From contig NW_003215766.1 of assembly GCF_000006405.1 (NCBI RefSeq), positions 651,687 through 715,686 on the forward strand: a DNA stretch of 64,000 bases, in the 5' to 3' direction. The notes under the pieces are model-generated. The model searched no databases. It was not told the DNA's origin and was given only the letters and a program-made list of their open reading frames with translations. The DNA is from Perkinsus marinus ATCC 50983. Lineage: Eukaryota > Perkinsozoa > Perkinsida > Perkinsidae. The translations under genes were made by a program, and so were the position numbers. Within the stretch, counting starts at the first letter, position 1. Every line of letters starts with the position of its first letter. Shown here piece after piece: positions 11,339-23,090 of this stretch.

Positions 11339-13450
11339 AATACAGCACATTCGAACAGAACGTGAGAGCTCTGATGACTGCTGCTACAAACAGGGCTGAA
11401 GAGGCGCTGCGGAACCTCGTTGCGACATGGAACGGTCAAGCCGGACTACAGAAGCTGAAAGGAGACGATGATGCTGCAAGAGTGCTATATACCAAAGTCT
11501 TGAACGCTGAGGGTGAGTTCGGCACGAGGGTTGACAACCAACCGAAGATACATGCTCTCGTCCACTCTGGAGCTAGCGAATCTGATGTCAAAGCGGAGAC
11601 CGACAAGTACGGCCTTCACAGATTAGATGAATGACCTCTCTTCCTGCTACTGCAGATTCCTGGTTACCTCGTCCTCCTCCATTCAAACACACTCGGCCAA
11701 CTACTATAAGCTTCGGGAACAGCTGCCTCCTGACTCCAGTCGATGGTGGCTGGTAGCGGCACCAACATTGCAGGGCCCAATGGAGGCTGCTTACTTCCAA
11801 CAGGACCTCAGAGTAAGGGGCAAAATCTACCTATTGCTCGGAGCTCGCCTTGCTGCCATCAGGAGGTTGACGCTCATGTCACGCAAATTGTCGAAGCGTT
11901 GGAGGGCATTCCTATTGACTCGCCCCCGGAGCATCTGGTCACGGAGAGCATCTGCTGCGCGAAGTGCCGGGGAAAAGGCCGGCCTGGCCGCTCATGCTTC
12001 TTCTGTCGTTTGGATCCACATTTTGAAGGATATCAAAGAGTCGCCAAACTACCGCGGTTCAAGAAAATCGGCCAAGAGGCAGCCAGTGGTTCCGAACTGT
12101 TCAAGTGAGCTGTGCGAATGAGCCGGATCTGCCTCCATCCAGCTCAGGTACTTTCGAACGATAAAGAGCATAGTGTCATCCCTACGGAGCTGGAGGAATT
12201 CTTGCAGTTATCGGCTTGGCTGCTTCGATGAGCTCCGACAGACTCGTCTAACATACCGTTGGCCGTCGGAAGGGGACGTGCAGCAGACCCGGCCAATCGA
12301 AGGATGGGCCCTGAACCAAGACCTCGTTGTGTGGAGCCCTGAAGAGCTCGAAGCCAAGCTTGCCGAGCTGAAGGCGGAGGAGAATGGTGCTGAGGTTACA
12401 CTGAGACGGAACCTCGGACATCTGCGGTAAGCATTCGACTTAGCTATGCACAGTCGAAAATGATTCAAAAGGAACGTTTTTTTCTTTGACAAATTTGAAA
12501 GTTCAGTATTTTGTGACAACGAAGTAGTGTCTTAGGCTAAAATTTCAACAAGGCTCTGACGTGTCACACTGCAGGAAGGTCCACTCCTTACGTTCAAGTG
12601 CAGGTTCTTGAAGACCCAGCTTCCCACTGAGTCAGAGGATCGCCCCGGCCTTGAACTCTGCCCAGTATGTGCCACAGAGAAGCCAACAACAGTCTGCATG
12701 CTACCCTGCGGTCACAGCTACTGCCAACAGTGTATCAGCACCCTCCTCCAAAGAGGACGAGGGAGTCTCCGTTGCCCAGAATGTAGAGTCTTCACACGAC
12801 GCAACGAGATTGGCCATATTGCTGGCGAATCTACTGAGCCAGGGGACAGCGACTCGTCCCCTGTGCCCAGCGAAAGCGTCAGTGGTTCTGTTCTTAACGA
12901 GGCCTTCAGTCCGCTGCCTGAGGCCGCGCTCAGAGCCATGGATGTCTCATGTCGATTGGTCGGCCAGTGGGGCACTCGGATATCGAGTGTCACCCTCTTG
13001 GTGAAGTACATTACTGAGACCCTTAGCGAGTCTGTATGTGTGTTTTCTAAGTGGGTTCCGGTCCTAAACTTACTGGGCTCGGCGCTCAAAAGCAATCACG
13101 TGCCATTCGTTCTCTGGTCCGTCAGCAAGTCGAAAATGGTTGAGAGGTTCTTCGACGGCCGAGTCCGGACACTCCTCTGTCCACTAGCGTCTGCCGGACA
13201 AGGACTGAATCTCACCGTGGCGTCACATGCAATACTCCTGGAGCCCCCACCAAAATACTCCCAAACTGCACAGGCGGCTGCGAGGATCTGGCGACTCGGG
13301 CAACAGAAGGAGGCAACCGTCTGGCACTTCGTGTCGTGCAGGACGGTCGAGGAGGCGATGTGGACGTTGAGTCGACGAGCCGACCAAGAAGAGGATGCCG
13401 AGCTCCTGCGGGACATTTTTAGCGGCCTCACTGGCGAGCGAGTTCCATAG
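8968..13450 (+). CDS. SHPRH: SHPRH-type SNF2 helicase / RING E3 ubiquitin ligase
   Basis: Exons 8968-11606, 11656-11812, 11863-12104, 12148-12426 and 12604-13450 join in frame to 1387 residues (introns 49, 50, 43 and 177 bp). In order: a serine-rich N-terminus; SNF2 lobe 1 with Walker A DEMGLGKT (332-339); a PHD finger (Cys459 to Cys503) inside lobe 1; DEAQ (618-621); TGTP (646-649); a helical linker with a CxxC...CxxC pair coded around 11958-12013; a C3HC4 RING finger (about 1124-1165, CPVC...CPEC); then lobe 2 ending with the motif VI-like AARIWRLGQ. This interrupted-helicase layout is diagnostic of SHPRH, the Rad5-like ligase that polyubiquitinates PCNA for damage tolerance. All key residues look present. 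It is shorter than vertebrate SHPRH (about 1680) and I see no linker-histone H15 domain. The ATG follows a non-coding leader. Confidence 0.93.
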
Positions 13451-13587
13451 AAATACATTACACTGTATGTTAATTTGATTGTTATAAATCTCACCGTCGT
13501 TGCATTGTCAATAGGGAGAAGCAAAGCTCTTGGTAGCGCAAGTGGGTAGAGGTAGTCTAACTCACCAGTTGTGTACGATCGCCAGGA

Positions 13588-15926
13588 ATGTCGTCAAGCA
13601 GGCGGTCACGAATCCCCTCACAGAGAACTCCCATTGGTTTCACCCCAGCGAATCGCCTTCGTGGCTTGTTCAGTACGCAGCAAGGCACATTTCTGCATAC
13701 GCCCAGCAAGTCTGCAGCCCAAGTTAGAGGTGGGACCGTGTCCAGCTTAGCAACCTTATCGGCTACCTCTACTCCATCTATCTCAGGGCTCACGCTTGGT
13801 AACGTGCTGTGCTCCTTCAAGAAGTCAGAAGATAAATATCAGTGGCTGGAGAATGCTCATGGCGCTCTTGTTGAGCCCAATGCATGGGAGACCGTGTCCG
13901 AAGGGCAGCTAAAGGCCTTTACTGAGGTGCATTGAGCCGTCTAGTGGTGTCGCGAAAGCACTGACTTAGGCGCTTGGGTCTCTTCCGACCTCAGCAATAC
14001 ATCCAGCTGAGTTGACTCCGTTTGTGGCCACCATTCTCCCCCAACTTGGCAATCTGTCTGTGCACGCAACGCGCTTCCTGTGCGATCGAGCTTCCTCGTG
14101 GACTCCAAATGTTTGTGAAGCTATGGCCTCATGGGTGTCTAAGTCCTGTCCTAGTGTACGAGAGCTAGAGTTCATCATCAGGGCTCTGCCAGTAGCTCCT
14201 GCCTCTTGTGCTGATGCTGTGGCAACCCTCTTGGGATCCATCCCGGCTCAAGAGGCCCTCAAGGACATGGTGGCCGAGTATTGCATCGTTATCCCCACTA
14301 ATGTAAAGCTAGTCAACGTTGCCGTTGAGAAGCACGTCACGGCAGAGGCGGATCTTTTGACAATATCCATACAGGGTGCCGTTGAGCATCTGCAGCGGAT
14401 CGCGGAACTCGCCCATAGTGGGCACTCAGCATCTGGACTGAACAAGCACTTCATGGTTTTGAGGACACACAGGCGACTTCTCGACAAAAGTGCCAATGAC
14501 ACAACAAGAGACACTTGCTTGGTGGCAGCAGACGCAGAACTCACTGACAGGCTTATCAAGGCCATCCAGGGTATCGTGGCCGCCGACCGCGGCGAGAATG
14601 CTGAGATGTACTCGAAACTCTATCGGGAGGTTACAATGATATTGGTCACGTGCTTTTGGCGGGAGATACTCGACGAAGGGCTGCACGCAATTCCCGAGGT
14701 CCTTCCACTCAGGCGGCTTCTCATGTGCTGCCATTTGGTTTCTGGAAAGTGCAGCCCTCAGCTGGCCGGTCGCCTCGTGCTGAGCATTCTTCTCGATGAG
14801 ATCACTAATGATAATTCTGATAAGATTTGCGGAGCTCCTAGTCTCAACGGTGGTCTCCCTCTCGCCTGTGCTCTTGCATGCAATGGGTCGGCTTGGCACG
14901 TCGAGCTAGTCCGATGGAGTCTATCCCAAGTCATCCCTATGAGGTTTTTCGCGGCAGAAACGTTGCTCCACATGGGAGAAGTGAATCCAGCCTTTGGCGA
15001 GCAACACGCTAGACTGCTGGCCAACTTAGGGAAGTCACTATCAGGGTCGAGCGTGGCGAGGCTCGCGTTTGCCTTTGCGGCATTGGCCTCAGTTCATCCG
15101 AATATTATATCCATCTTATGCAACCATATAGACCACAATGGGTCGGCATTTGCCCGTGGTGTTCTCGAGCTTCTTCCCGATCATCTGCTCTCTGAGCCCG
15201 GTCTCACATCGGCCCTCTTGTCAAGACTAGAAGGCTCTGAGGCAGAGTCGCTTCCTTGGTTGCTGGCAATCCTGCGGCCCCGCCCGTGTGATGCTCTTCG
15301 AAGGGTCGCACCGACGCTACTGGCCGAAAGCAGAGTGAAGTCCTCCATGCGGTTGAGGTCAGGTTTAGGCAGAAGCCTTGTGGCGCTTTCTGGAGTGTCT
15401 GCAGTCGTACCCTCGGCCACCAGTGACCGAATGCTCCGAGCCCTGCTTATTTTCGCTGAGAAAAAATTGAGTGAGGCTGGCGACTCTGAGGCCGATGTGA
15501 GTTTGCGACTAACTCATGTGGATCTCACGCCCTCATCGTTGCAGGCCCCATGGCTGCAGCTCTTGCATATCTTGGCGACTCATTCCGTCCACCAGAGGCT
15601 TGAGGAAGGCAAGACAGTCATTGATAGACTGGCACGGAAAGCCGGTGTAGGCAGCCTGAACCCGCGTGGTTGACGAGCTGTGGTAGATACTATCCAATCT
15701 TTGGTTGAGAACAGACGAGGCCGTCGGTAGCCATCAAATGCCTCTCGCACTCCGGATGGAAGTGGCGGGACGATGGTCCGAGGCGCTGACTCTCAACGGA
15801 GGAGCTCGCGGCCTTCCATCGCCCTATAAGCGGCTCAAAAGACTGCTGAGCTCGGAAAATGTCGATCTGGAACGAGTTCGAGAGGTAGCATCCGAGGTCG
15901 CCGCTCTAAGTGATATGAGTCAGTGA
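13588..15926 (+). CDS. Large helical protein, function unknown
   Basis: An ATG at 13588 opens an exon with an Arg/Ser-rich, Pro-containing N-terminus (to about 13926). A long open exon (14012-15673, 553 codons) is rich in leucine and alanine helices typical of HEAT/ARM-like solenoids. A short further exon (about 15735-15926, ending ALSDMSQ) probably completes the chain. A donor at 13927 with an acceptor ending at 14011 keeps the frame; the second junction is not resolved. I do not recognise the family and see no catalytic motif. The gene starts 137 bp after the SHPRH stop on the same strand. Confidence 0.7.
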
Positions 15927-17129
15927 TTGCTCACCTACACGTGGCGGGCTTTGCGAGTTTCCCGAGAGATCGTACAGATCTTGAGTTGGCTGGTCACAGT
16001 CAGACGCTCTTGATATGTCTACCGAGTCAACTTGTATCTCCGATAATTCGACCTTCGCTTATAGCACTGTAGCATCCTGCCAATGGGAGCTGGCATATGT
16101 CGACCAGGTGAGTGAGTGCAGTGGACCTTCAATTCTTTGCCTTTCCTCCATCCTAACAGATATTCATCTCGCGAGTCGAACTGTTTATAGGCCACATTCC
16201 CTTCGAGAAATGTTGAGGATGACTATGTATAGAATGTTACAGTACAACTGTTGTACTACAACATGTTTAACTTTTCCTCTCATTAACCAGGGCTCTTGTG
16301 CGAATAGTACAAGATGCGCCAGTACAAAAGGCATTTAATTGAGTCTTTTCATTACACTACAGCTCCTTAAAAGAGCGATAGCGATTAAAATACCTCCTAT
16401 GGATGTTGCGTTTGTTCGAACGAGCAAACTGAGAGTATTCCTAAGACTACTGGTACCACCAAGAGAGCAACAACATCGCTGCATGCAACGACACTCATTC
16501 CTGCCCTTCTTCCTCACACTGCCGCGTATTCATCTTGATTTCTTAACCATCCGGTGTAGTCGGCAAAGTTTTTTCTCTTGAAGTAGTGCATGCTAGTACC
16601 TTGGCATTAGCGATGGTGGCTTGCACTGAAATGCTCTCTGTGTGTTTGCTGCGATACCAGGTTTGGGTGATAGTCCCATATCATGTGGCTCAATAGAACC
16701 GTAGTCACCCCACACGGAACACTAATCTGACGAATCGTCAGTATGACACATCCCGAGGGAAGTTGGTCTGAGACATTCTGATTGTATACGACTGTATCTC
16801 TCACAATGCCTCTCGGTAGCTCCCGATCGAGGAAGTAGTAGTCGAGGAAACAGACTGCCAGTAGCAATAGATGATGCGGGAACCTCTGTTTTTCGTGAAC
16901 TTCTAGGCCATATACGGTACTGTTTCGATTGAGAGACTGTACCTCGTTCCATGAGTGTCGCTACCCAGTGTCGTGTTCGTGGCTAGCATTGATCGACACT
17001 GACATTGTAAACACAAACTCCGATTTGTGGGAAAGGCACTAGAGCATGCGGCGCTACAGCTAGCAACGGCAGATAGAGTTGGACGAATAATACTTGCCTT
17101 CTAAGATGCTGACTAATTCACTTGATATC
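15927..17129. other. Intergenic, no gene supported
   Basis: About 1.2 kb without a frame that looks like a family member or joins through plausible splice sites. A 107-codon frame at 16015-16338 begins with a Ser/Thr-rich stretch but shows nothing recognisable. The region is convergent, between the upstream (+) gene and RAB5 (-), so it may hold both 3' ends. Confidence 0.5.
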
Positions 17130-18178
17130 TCAGCGAGTACCACACCCGCTACACCAGCCTCTTCCTTGTTGGCCTTGCCCAACTCCCCCTGACCTGCTCC
17201 GGTTCACCGAGAACGCGCCCGCTTTGATCGCATCTTGCTCCTGCTCGTGCGGCAGAAGCTTCGCTGGGAACAAGACACGAATAGGATAGAGCTCGACTGA
17301 GATATCCTACCGATTTCGACAAAAACATGATGTACGTTAGCTCCGGTCTTGGCGCTGGTCTCGACGAAAAGGAGATCATTTTCCTGTGCATATTCAGCCC
17401 CTCGCTGGGTTGGGACCTCCCGCTCCTCCGCCAAATCAGACTTGTTGCCACAGAAGGCTGCAACAAGGAAGAGTCATGGTAAGCCCGAGTCGTGGGCTCT
17501 ACCTATGACGACATCTGGGTTGTGGGAGCTGCGGAGCTCATTGACCCATCGCTTGGCGCCCTCGAAAGATTCCCGGCTGGTAATATCATAAACTACTACA
17601 GCCGCTGCAGCACCTCTGAGAAGGGAACCCATCATGATCCCTTTCCCAGTTCGACGACAATCTTGGTTTCGTCTACACTACGGAAAACGTTCGCAGAAAA
17701 AAAAGCCTGTTCTTCTCACTGTAAGCGGAATGAGAAGTTCAACTTGAGGAAGTGACGAGTAAACAGCCTTGGAGGAGTATCGGGGATATTCCGTCGTGAA
17801 AGTTTGAGAGTAGTAGTCTCAGGCTTATGATACAGTATATGCGTGTTACCTGTAATACATAGGAGCCAGGCTCCTGTAGCGCTCCTGGCCCGCTGTATCC
17901 CAAATCTCGAACTTTATCTGGACGGGCGAGTCAGGAAAAGGACTGACCGTCTGCGTCATAAAGGCCGCCCCTATAGTGGGCTCTTGATATTCATAGAACT
18001 CTCCACGGGCGAACCTTAGAACAGCTGCCAGCTCTCGTGGAGACCTCCGGTATCACCTGACCACCATACAGCTTTTCCCAACGCTGGCATCCCCTAGTAA
18101 GACGAGCTTATGGTGGAGTACGGTCAATGGCGTAGCGGAGGCAATCTGTGTTGGAGTGGCGCGATCTCCACTGTCCAT
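17130..18178 (-). CDS. RAB5: RAB5-type small GTPase
   Basis: Exons on the minus strand are 18178-18057, 18014-17850, 17615-17503, 17457-17311 and 17263-17130, giving 226 residues (introns 42, 234, 45 and 47 bp). G-box motifs are all present: GDASVGKS (P-loop), [13 protein letters not shown] (switch I, the RAB5 signature), [18 protein letters not shown] (switch II), NKSD and ETSAKTG. The switch sequences match RAB5 rather than RAB7 or RAB11, so the role is early endosome fusion and traffic. The start ATG at 18178 gives a short N-terminal extension before KLVLLGD. The modelled C-terminus has two cysteines as CSGC followed by three residues, not the usual terminal CC or CxC, so the last exon may be misjudged or prenylation may differ. 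Confidence 0.94.
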
Positions 18179-18474
18179 TCAGAGGAGAGGCAACAAGGAG
18201 TCTGAGGCGCTCCTGTCTTGAATAAAGAAAGCCCAACTTTGCTGGGACGTCGAACTTCAGCAAAGAGACGATGTTCCACGCGTAAAAACGCTGCGTAAAC
18301 GGATATTTTCGCGCATATACAATCGTCCTGCCCTCCAAGTTCTCATCGTAGGGGTCACATCGGTATATAGACCTATCCGTTCCAGCCTCTATTAGACTAT
18401 TGTGTAAGGGATCGTCAATAGCGGGCATATTAATACCTCGGTTTAGCTGTTCTTTTCCAAAGCTGCTTACCACA
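18179..18474. promoter_or_regulatory. Divergent spacer between RAB5 and EBP2
   Basis: The two start codons (18178 on minus, 18475 on plus) face away from each other across 296 bp. The spacer must hold both 5' leaders and start regions. No TATA-like box or other element stands out. The inference of a shared bidirectional promoter rests only on arrangement. Confidence 0.5.
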
Positions 18475-19770
18475 ATGGCCGAAACGTCGGACCTACTGCG
18501 GAACACCGAGTGTGACACCGAGAAGGTAGTAGTGGGTAGTCTAAGTCCTCTGGGGTGGTATTGAGGTCCGTTGCTCCTCAGCTCAATGCAGCCTTGAAGG
18601 CCATCAGCTATGGAGTGCCCCAAGGTCTCTCACGAGTGCCGTGGATCGAGACGCTGGCTCTTACCAGCACACAGGAGCCCATCTCTGAGAAAGGCTTAAA
18701 GCCTGACGATCGAGTCGAGATCGAAAAGGCTATGTAGCATCACAAGGAGGTTCCTTTCCAACTATCCAGAGGCTGGTCTATGTAGGTACAGCCAAGCCCA
18801 GGAGAGTGTAGTAGAGGCTTTCCGGAGGTTCGCTGCTATGGGCATCGAGGCAAATCGCCCTGATGACTTCTATGCTGAGATGCTCAAGACCGATCAGCAG
18901 ATGGGCAAGGTACACTTGGGAGGGAGCCCTACTGGTGAGTGGAACTTTCTTATTCTTCTTGCTGCAGATTCGAGAGAACCTCGCTGACCAACAGAAGCGC
19001 ATTGACGTTGTGGAGGAGAGGAAACGGAGGCAGGCCGAGAAGAAGTGAGTAGCCTTACTCTCTTCATGGCTTCCAGCTGCTGTTGAATTCTACACGATTG
19101 ATTTTGTATGTCAACTTGCGTGTTGCTTGATCGTCTTACTTCAGGTTTGGGAAGAAGATGCAGGTGGCGGCAGCTCAAGCTCGTGCTGCACAGAAACGCG
19201 AGAACTTGGCTGAGATTGAGAAATGGAAGGAGGCCAAGGGGGGAGGTACTAAGGCGCTCTCTTAAGTCATACCATTCCTTCGAGAGTAGCCACTTACGAG
19301 CTTTAAGGTGTCCAAGAGGGCCAGTCATAAGCCGGCACGTCACCAGTCACTTGGTAGTTGCTGTTCTTCAGATGAGTCTGCTAGCGTTGGGAAGACTCTC
19401 GAGAAAGTCTCTAAGAAGGGTGTTCAGCAGGCACCTGCAGTTGAGGATCCTACTGCTCGCTATGGCAAGGGAGGAAAGGGAGGAAAAGGAGGAGAGGGAG
19501 GAAAGGGAGGGAAAGGGAAGGTGAATAAGAAGCGCCAGGCAAAGGACAAGAAGTAGTAAGAGGCCGTTCGTGGCTGCGGCTATTGGTGTTCATAGATACG
19601 GTCATGGTGGTCCGAAGCGGGTGCTGAAGAACAACTCAGCGGATAGTTGTCGTGACGTATCCTCTTTCAAGGCGTCGAAACATTCTCCTATGGGGAAGGG
19701 TAGGGGAAAAGGAAAGGGTAAAGGAAAGGGCGTTAAGAAGCCCATTAAAAAGGCTGCTGGCAAACGATGA
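18475..19770 (+). CDS. EBP2: rRNA-processing protein EBP2
   Basis: Seven exons (18475-18525, 18582-18733, 18786-18909, 18968-19044, 19145-19245, 19372-19552, 19596-19770) join in frame to 286 residues; introns are 43-126 bp. Conserved blocks follow EBP2 order: LNAALKAI with PWIETL, then YSQAQESVVEAFRRF, RPDDFYAEMLKTDQQM, a basic coiled coil with FGKKMQ, and the C-terminal KYGHGGPKRVLKNN...DVSSFK, ending in a Lys/Gly-rich tail. EBP2 is a nucleolar factor for 27S pre-rRNA processing and 60S subunit assembly. A low-complexity GKGG tract (about 19464-19525) is peculiar to this copy. Each splice choice restores the aligned family sequence, so the model is strong. Confidence 0.93.
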
Positions 19771-20995
19771 AGAGTCTCTTAGCCATTCTGGCAGCGTCCA
19801 ATATAACTTGTTGCCATCTTGGTAGCGCTGTTCCTACTTACGATATTCTCTACGTTGTACTCGTGCCAATTGAGTTACTGCAGTACGGAGTGTGGCGGTA
19901 GGGACTGTCTAGTGTTGACTGTGTTATGGTAAGAACTCGAGGGAAATGGCGGCAAAGAGACGTTGAAAGAATCAACCCTCATTGCGCTGATCATAATGAG
20001 CGAATAGCAATCATTTCGGTGTGGTCTGAATAGGCGACAAGCGTCATTATGTTCGAAAGCTGACCCTTCGGGCCCCTGACCCTCTCGAACCGTCGACGTT
20101 ATCACATTACAACTAACTCCGCGGAGCCATACGATTGGAGTTTAACGCCGAGAACCGGCTCAGTCAGACTAGCACCGATGTATCTTGCTCCAAGAGGGAT
20201 GAGTTTAGGCAAGTTCATAGAGCATGCACACTAACGCTTAGGCAGAGGATCCGGCTCGATGGCGCTCGCATGTTGGGCATGAACATGGAATGGTCGACCA
20301 GGGCTTGCGACTGCAAAATGCTCCCCCTCGATGCTGTTATCGGAGATTCGCTTGAGCAATGCCGTTACTGAAGTCTGCCCGCTCGTGATCGATATCTGCA
20401 CTATGGCCGGCAATGCGGAATAACATGGGTTAGAGCTTCTATATTGGCTAATGGCACTTGTCAGCAACAGCTCCCTGCTTATTATGGTTCACTCGATGGC
20501 TCTGCTGTAGCCTGAATGCTCCACCTGCTGTAATCACTCTATCTCCGACACCTTCTGGGTATTCATAAACGAACACTTCCGACGCTGTCATTGTTGGGTT
20601 CGAATTCCTTCTCTTTACGCGGTCCCATTGTAGTGGCCGTTGATGTGTGTGAGGGAGGATGAGATCAGAACACCAGGCATCCGAATCAATGATGACGTGG
20701 CTCTCTAGACTGATGTTATATCATTGACGTGGCTCAGTAGAGTTACATAGCGGCCACAGGTTTGATATGATGCTACGCGTACAAGGAGCCATGTGCGTTG
20801 GGCAAATCCTCCGTTCGACTCAATAACTCGGCACAGTAGGAGACATCCACATCGATGGGAAACTGTCATTCCGTTGTAACCACCGATAATAGATCATGTT
20901 CTTGCACCCTCTAGCTCTCATTCCTCCCCCTGTGAACTCTCGATGATCGTGGCACTTTGTACTCCTGGGAACGTACTGTATCTGGAGTGGTACGC
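19771..20995. other. Intergenic, no gene supported
   Basis: About 1.2 kb between the EBP2 stop (+) and the end of the next minus-strand gene. Short frames occur (20135-20371 +, 20231-20467 -) but they overlap on opposite strands and show no family features. Confidence 0.5.
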
Positions 20996-23090
20996 TTAAC
21001 CCTGGATTTCTCGGTTCATGAGGGAGTCACCTCGCCACCGCTCCATCTCCTGTCTCCTTCTAGTCGCCTCTCGCACTCTTTCTGTCGCGGCTTCATAACC
21101 GAGGGGCTGCTGTGAGCTGTTCTTCTTCCCATGAAGAAGTCTCTCCACAGATAGCTTGCTGGCTGCGGTGTCAGGCTTGAACGTACACTCCGCCTCCTAA
21201 GCGCCGAATTCATCACGAATCGGTCAACCATTATCGCACTTCCCGCTCTCGTTCGGCGACCATAGCAGCCTCAGCTCTCCCTAATAGCCGTTCGTCTCGA
21301 GTCCGACCATCTATGTACAGCTCTTCAAAACGCTTGTGAGCTTGAGAGCAGTGGGAATCAGTCGACTCATGCTCAGGACATTCAGTGCTCTGAGCACGAC
21401 TATCGCGCCTCATCTTGAGTATCACTCTCACCCTAGGTCTCCGTCTACTGGTGAGCTGTGGGTTGAAGGTGCAATCCTTCAGCTCTGAGACGGCCATCTC
21501 TTCGGCTCTTGCCGTGAGCCGATCCTGGGCCTGGCACGCGAGGAGTGTTCCCCTGGCATTATGTGGATCTCACCAGCCGCTTCCTGAGTATCATAAGATC
21601 GGCATGATCCACTACGCCATACTCTCGCCGAAGCTCCTCGTTCGCCGCCTCCGCCATGCGCTTACTCGATTGAAGGATTGAGGGACTCTCCGTATCACTT
21701 TCACCTATAAGACGATTTTCCTACACCGACACGCTTCAGGCAATGTGCCCAGGAAGAGCGAAATTGAGGCGTCCTTCTCAAGGACCAGACGGGCTTAGTC
21801 CTATTTCGAACATTTTGACATGCATGTGGTTCAACTTGAGATTGCTTCTCATGGCTGATCTACCGGCTGGACTGTTCATATCAGGGGTCGCAGCCGTATT
21901 CTGCTTGAAAAAGCTGCTCAGATTGAACCTGTTAGCGAGTGCATCTGAAGTGCACTGACTTTGGAGACTAACCCAGGTGGCAGACTTTTCCTGACTTCTT
22001 CGCGGAATGCCTTCAAAGATTGATCCGCTGCGACGGGCCCTGCATCGAAAGCCAGCGAGAGTAAATAATCAGCTTCATTCTGTCTCAACGACCTGCATCC
22101 TCGGACGGTTCATCTGAGTAGCCACCAAGTAAGTGGAGCATCATGTTGATACATGTGGCAGGGGTCGAGGTGTCCTGATACGGAGCGTTCCGTTTTGCAG
22201 TCTTCGTCGAGCTCACAGCGTCCGGTAGTTTTATAAGTCTCCACAATCTGCGAGCGAGAGATCTTTCTGAGAGTTCTCTTTCATCATCATCCTCCTCAAC
22301 ACCAAGGACAACAAGGAAGTCCGCGAAGTGAGCAAGTGACAAAATATCGTCATCGCCAAGAATGGAAGTGAGAGCCGCTCGAAGGTGCCGCCGGAGTAAA
22401 GCTCGATAGGCCCTATACAAAGCAGCGGCTCAGGACGCCGACCAGGAATGGAATTTGTATATCTCACTTGCGACTCCTTCTCGAGAGCTTTGAACTCTGG
22501 GATGCTTGCTGAGTGAAAACTGCCTGGCGCTCTGAAGCTGCTTTAGTTCGACGACTCTGGCGCTCCACAGCCTCGCTGTACCTGGGTATCAATCTCACTG
22601 AGGAGCAGTACAGCACTTATGGTCAGCGGCTTCCCAGAGTGGTTGCGGGGGGCTCCAGTGAACAGCAATATACCAGTGAGAGACAGAAAAAACAAATCCC
22701 CGGCGACTCACAGAGCGTTCGATCTACGGCAACCTTTCTTGCTGGCTTCTGCTGTGTGCGGCATCGGATGCGTACTCGATTCGGAATCCCCTCGATTCTA
22801 GATAGTTAACAACATGTTAAAGTTCTCATGGACTTCCTAGTGTGTCACCTTGGAGGAACGGGAGTGTTCAGACTCATACAGACGCTCATGTACGGCACGG
22901 CTATCGTGATTGCGTGATCTAGCCAGCCTGGTAGATCGGGGGCATATCTGAGGAGTTATCGGGTCCAGGGAGTCTGGGACCATCGTCATTGTGGCTGCAG
23001 TGATGACCTTGGGATGATGGTAGCATTCTTTATTCATATCTTCCTCTACTTTGGCTAAATGTCGTTGCCTGTTCACACTGTGGGCGAAAT
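20996..23090 (-). CDS. Protein with repeated Cys-x-Phe-x-Pro motifs
   Basis: A multi-exon minus-strand gene. The last exon is clear: 21196-20996, 66 residues starting EAECTFKPDTAASK and ending NREIQG, joined through a 43-bp intron (21197-21239) to an exon ending AEREREE. That exon contains a second motif, KDCTFNPQL, followed by RFEELYIDGR. Further upstream are exons with SLRQNEADYLLSLAFDAG and LTSILGDDDILSLAHFADFL, and near 22840-23070 a third set, KECYHHPKV and HERLYESEH. The pattern CTFxPxx followed by ERLYxx and GYExxxxRxR recurs in uncharacterised proteins of flagellated and ciliated protists (my recollection of the family, not a search). The middle part could include an EF-hand-like region. 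The 5' limit and several introns are not resolved, and two genes are possible. No function assigned. Confidence 0.6.

Noticed and set aside
11627-12121. Independent 164-codon gene overlapping 11743-12108
   Set aside because: Both frames are SHPRH exons. Joining 11812 to 11863 across a 50-bp intron restores the family sequence.
20580-20620. tRNA-like string ggttcgaattcc
   Set aside because: No acceptor or anticodon stem can be drawn around it.
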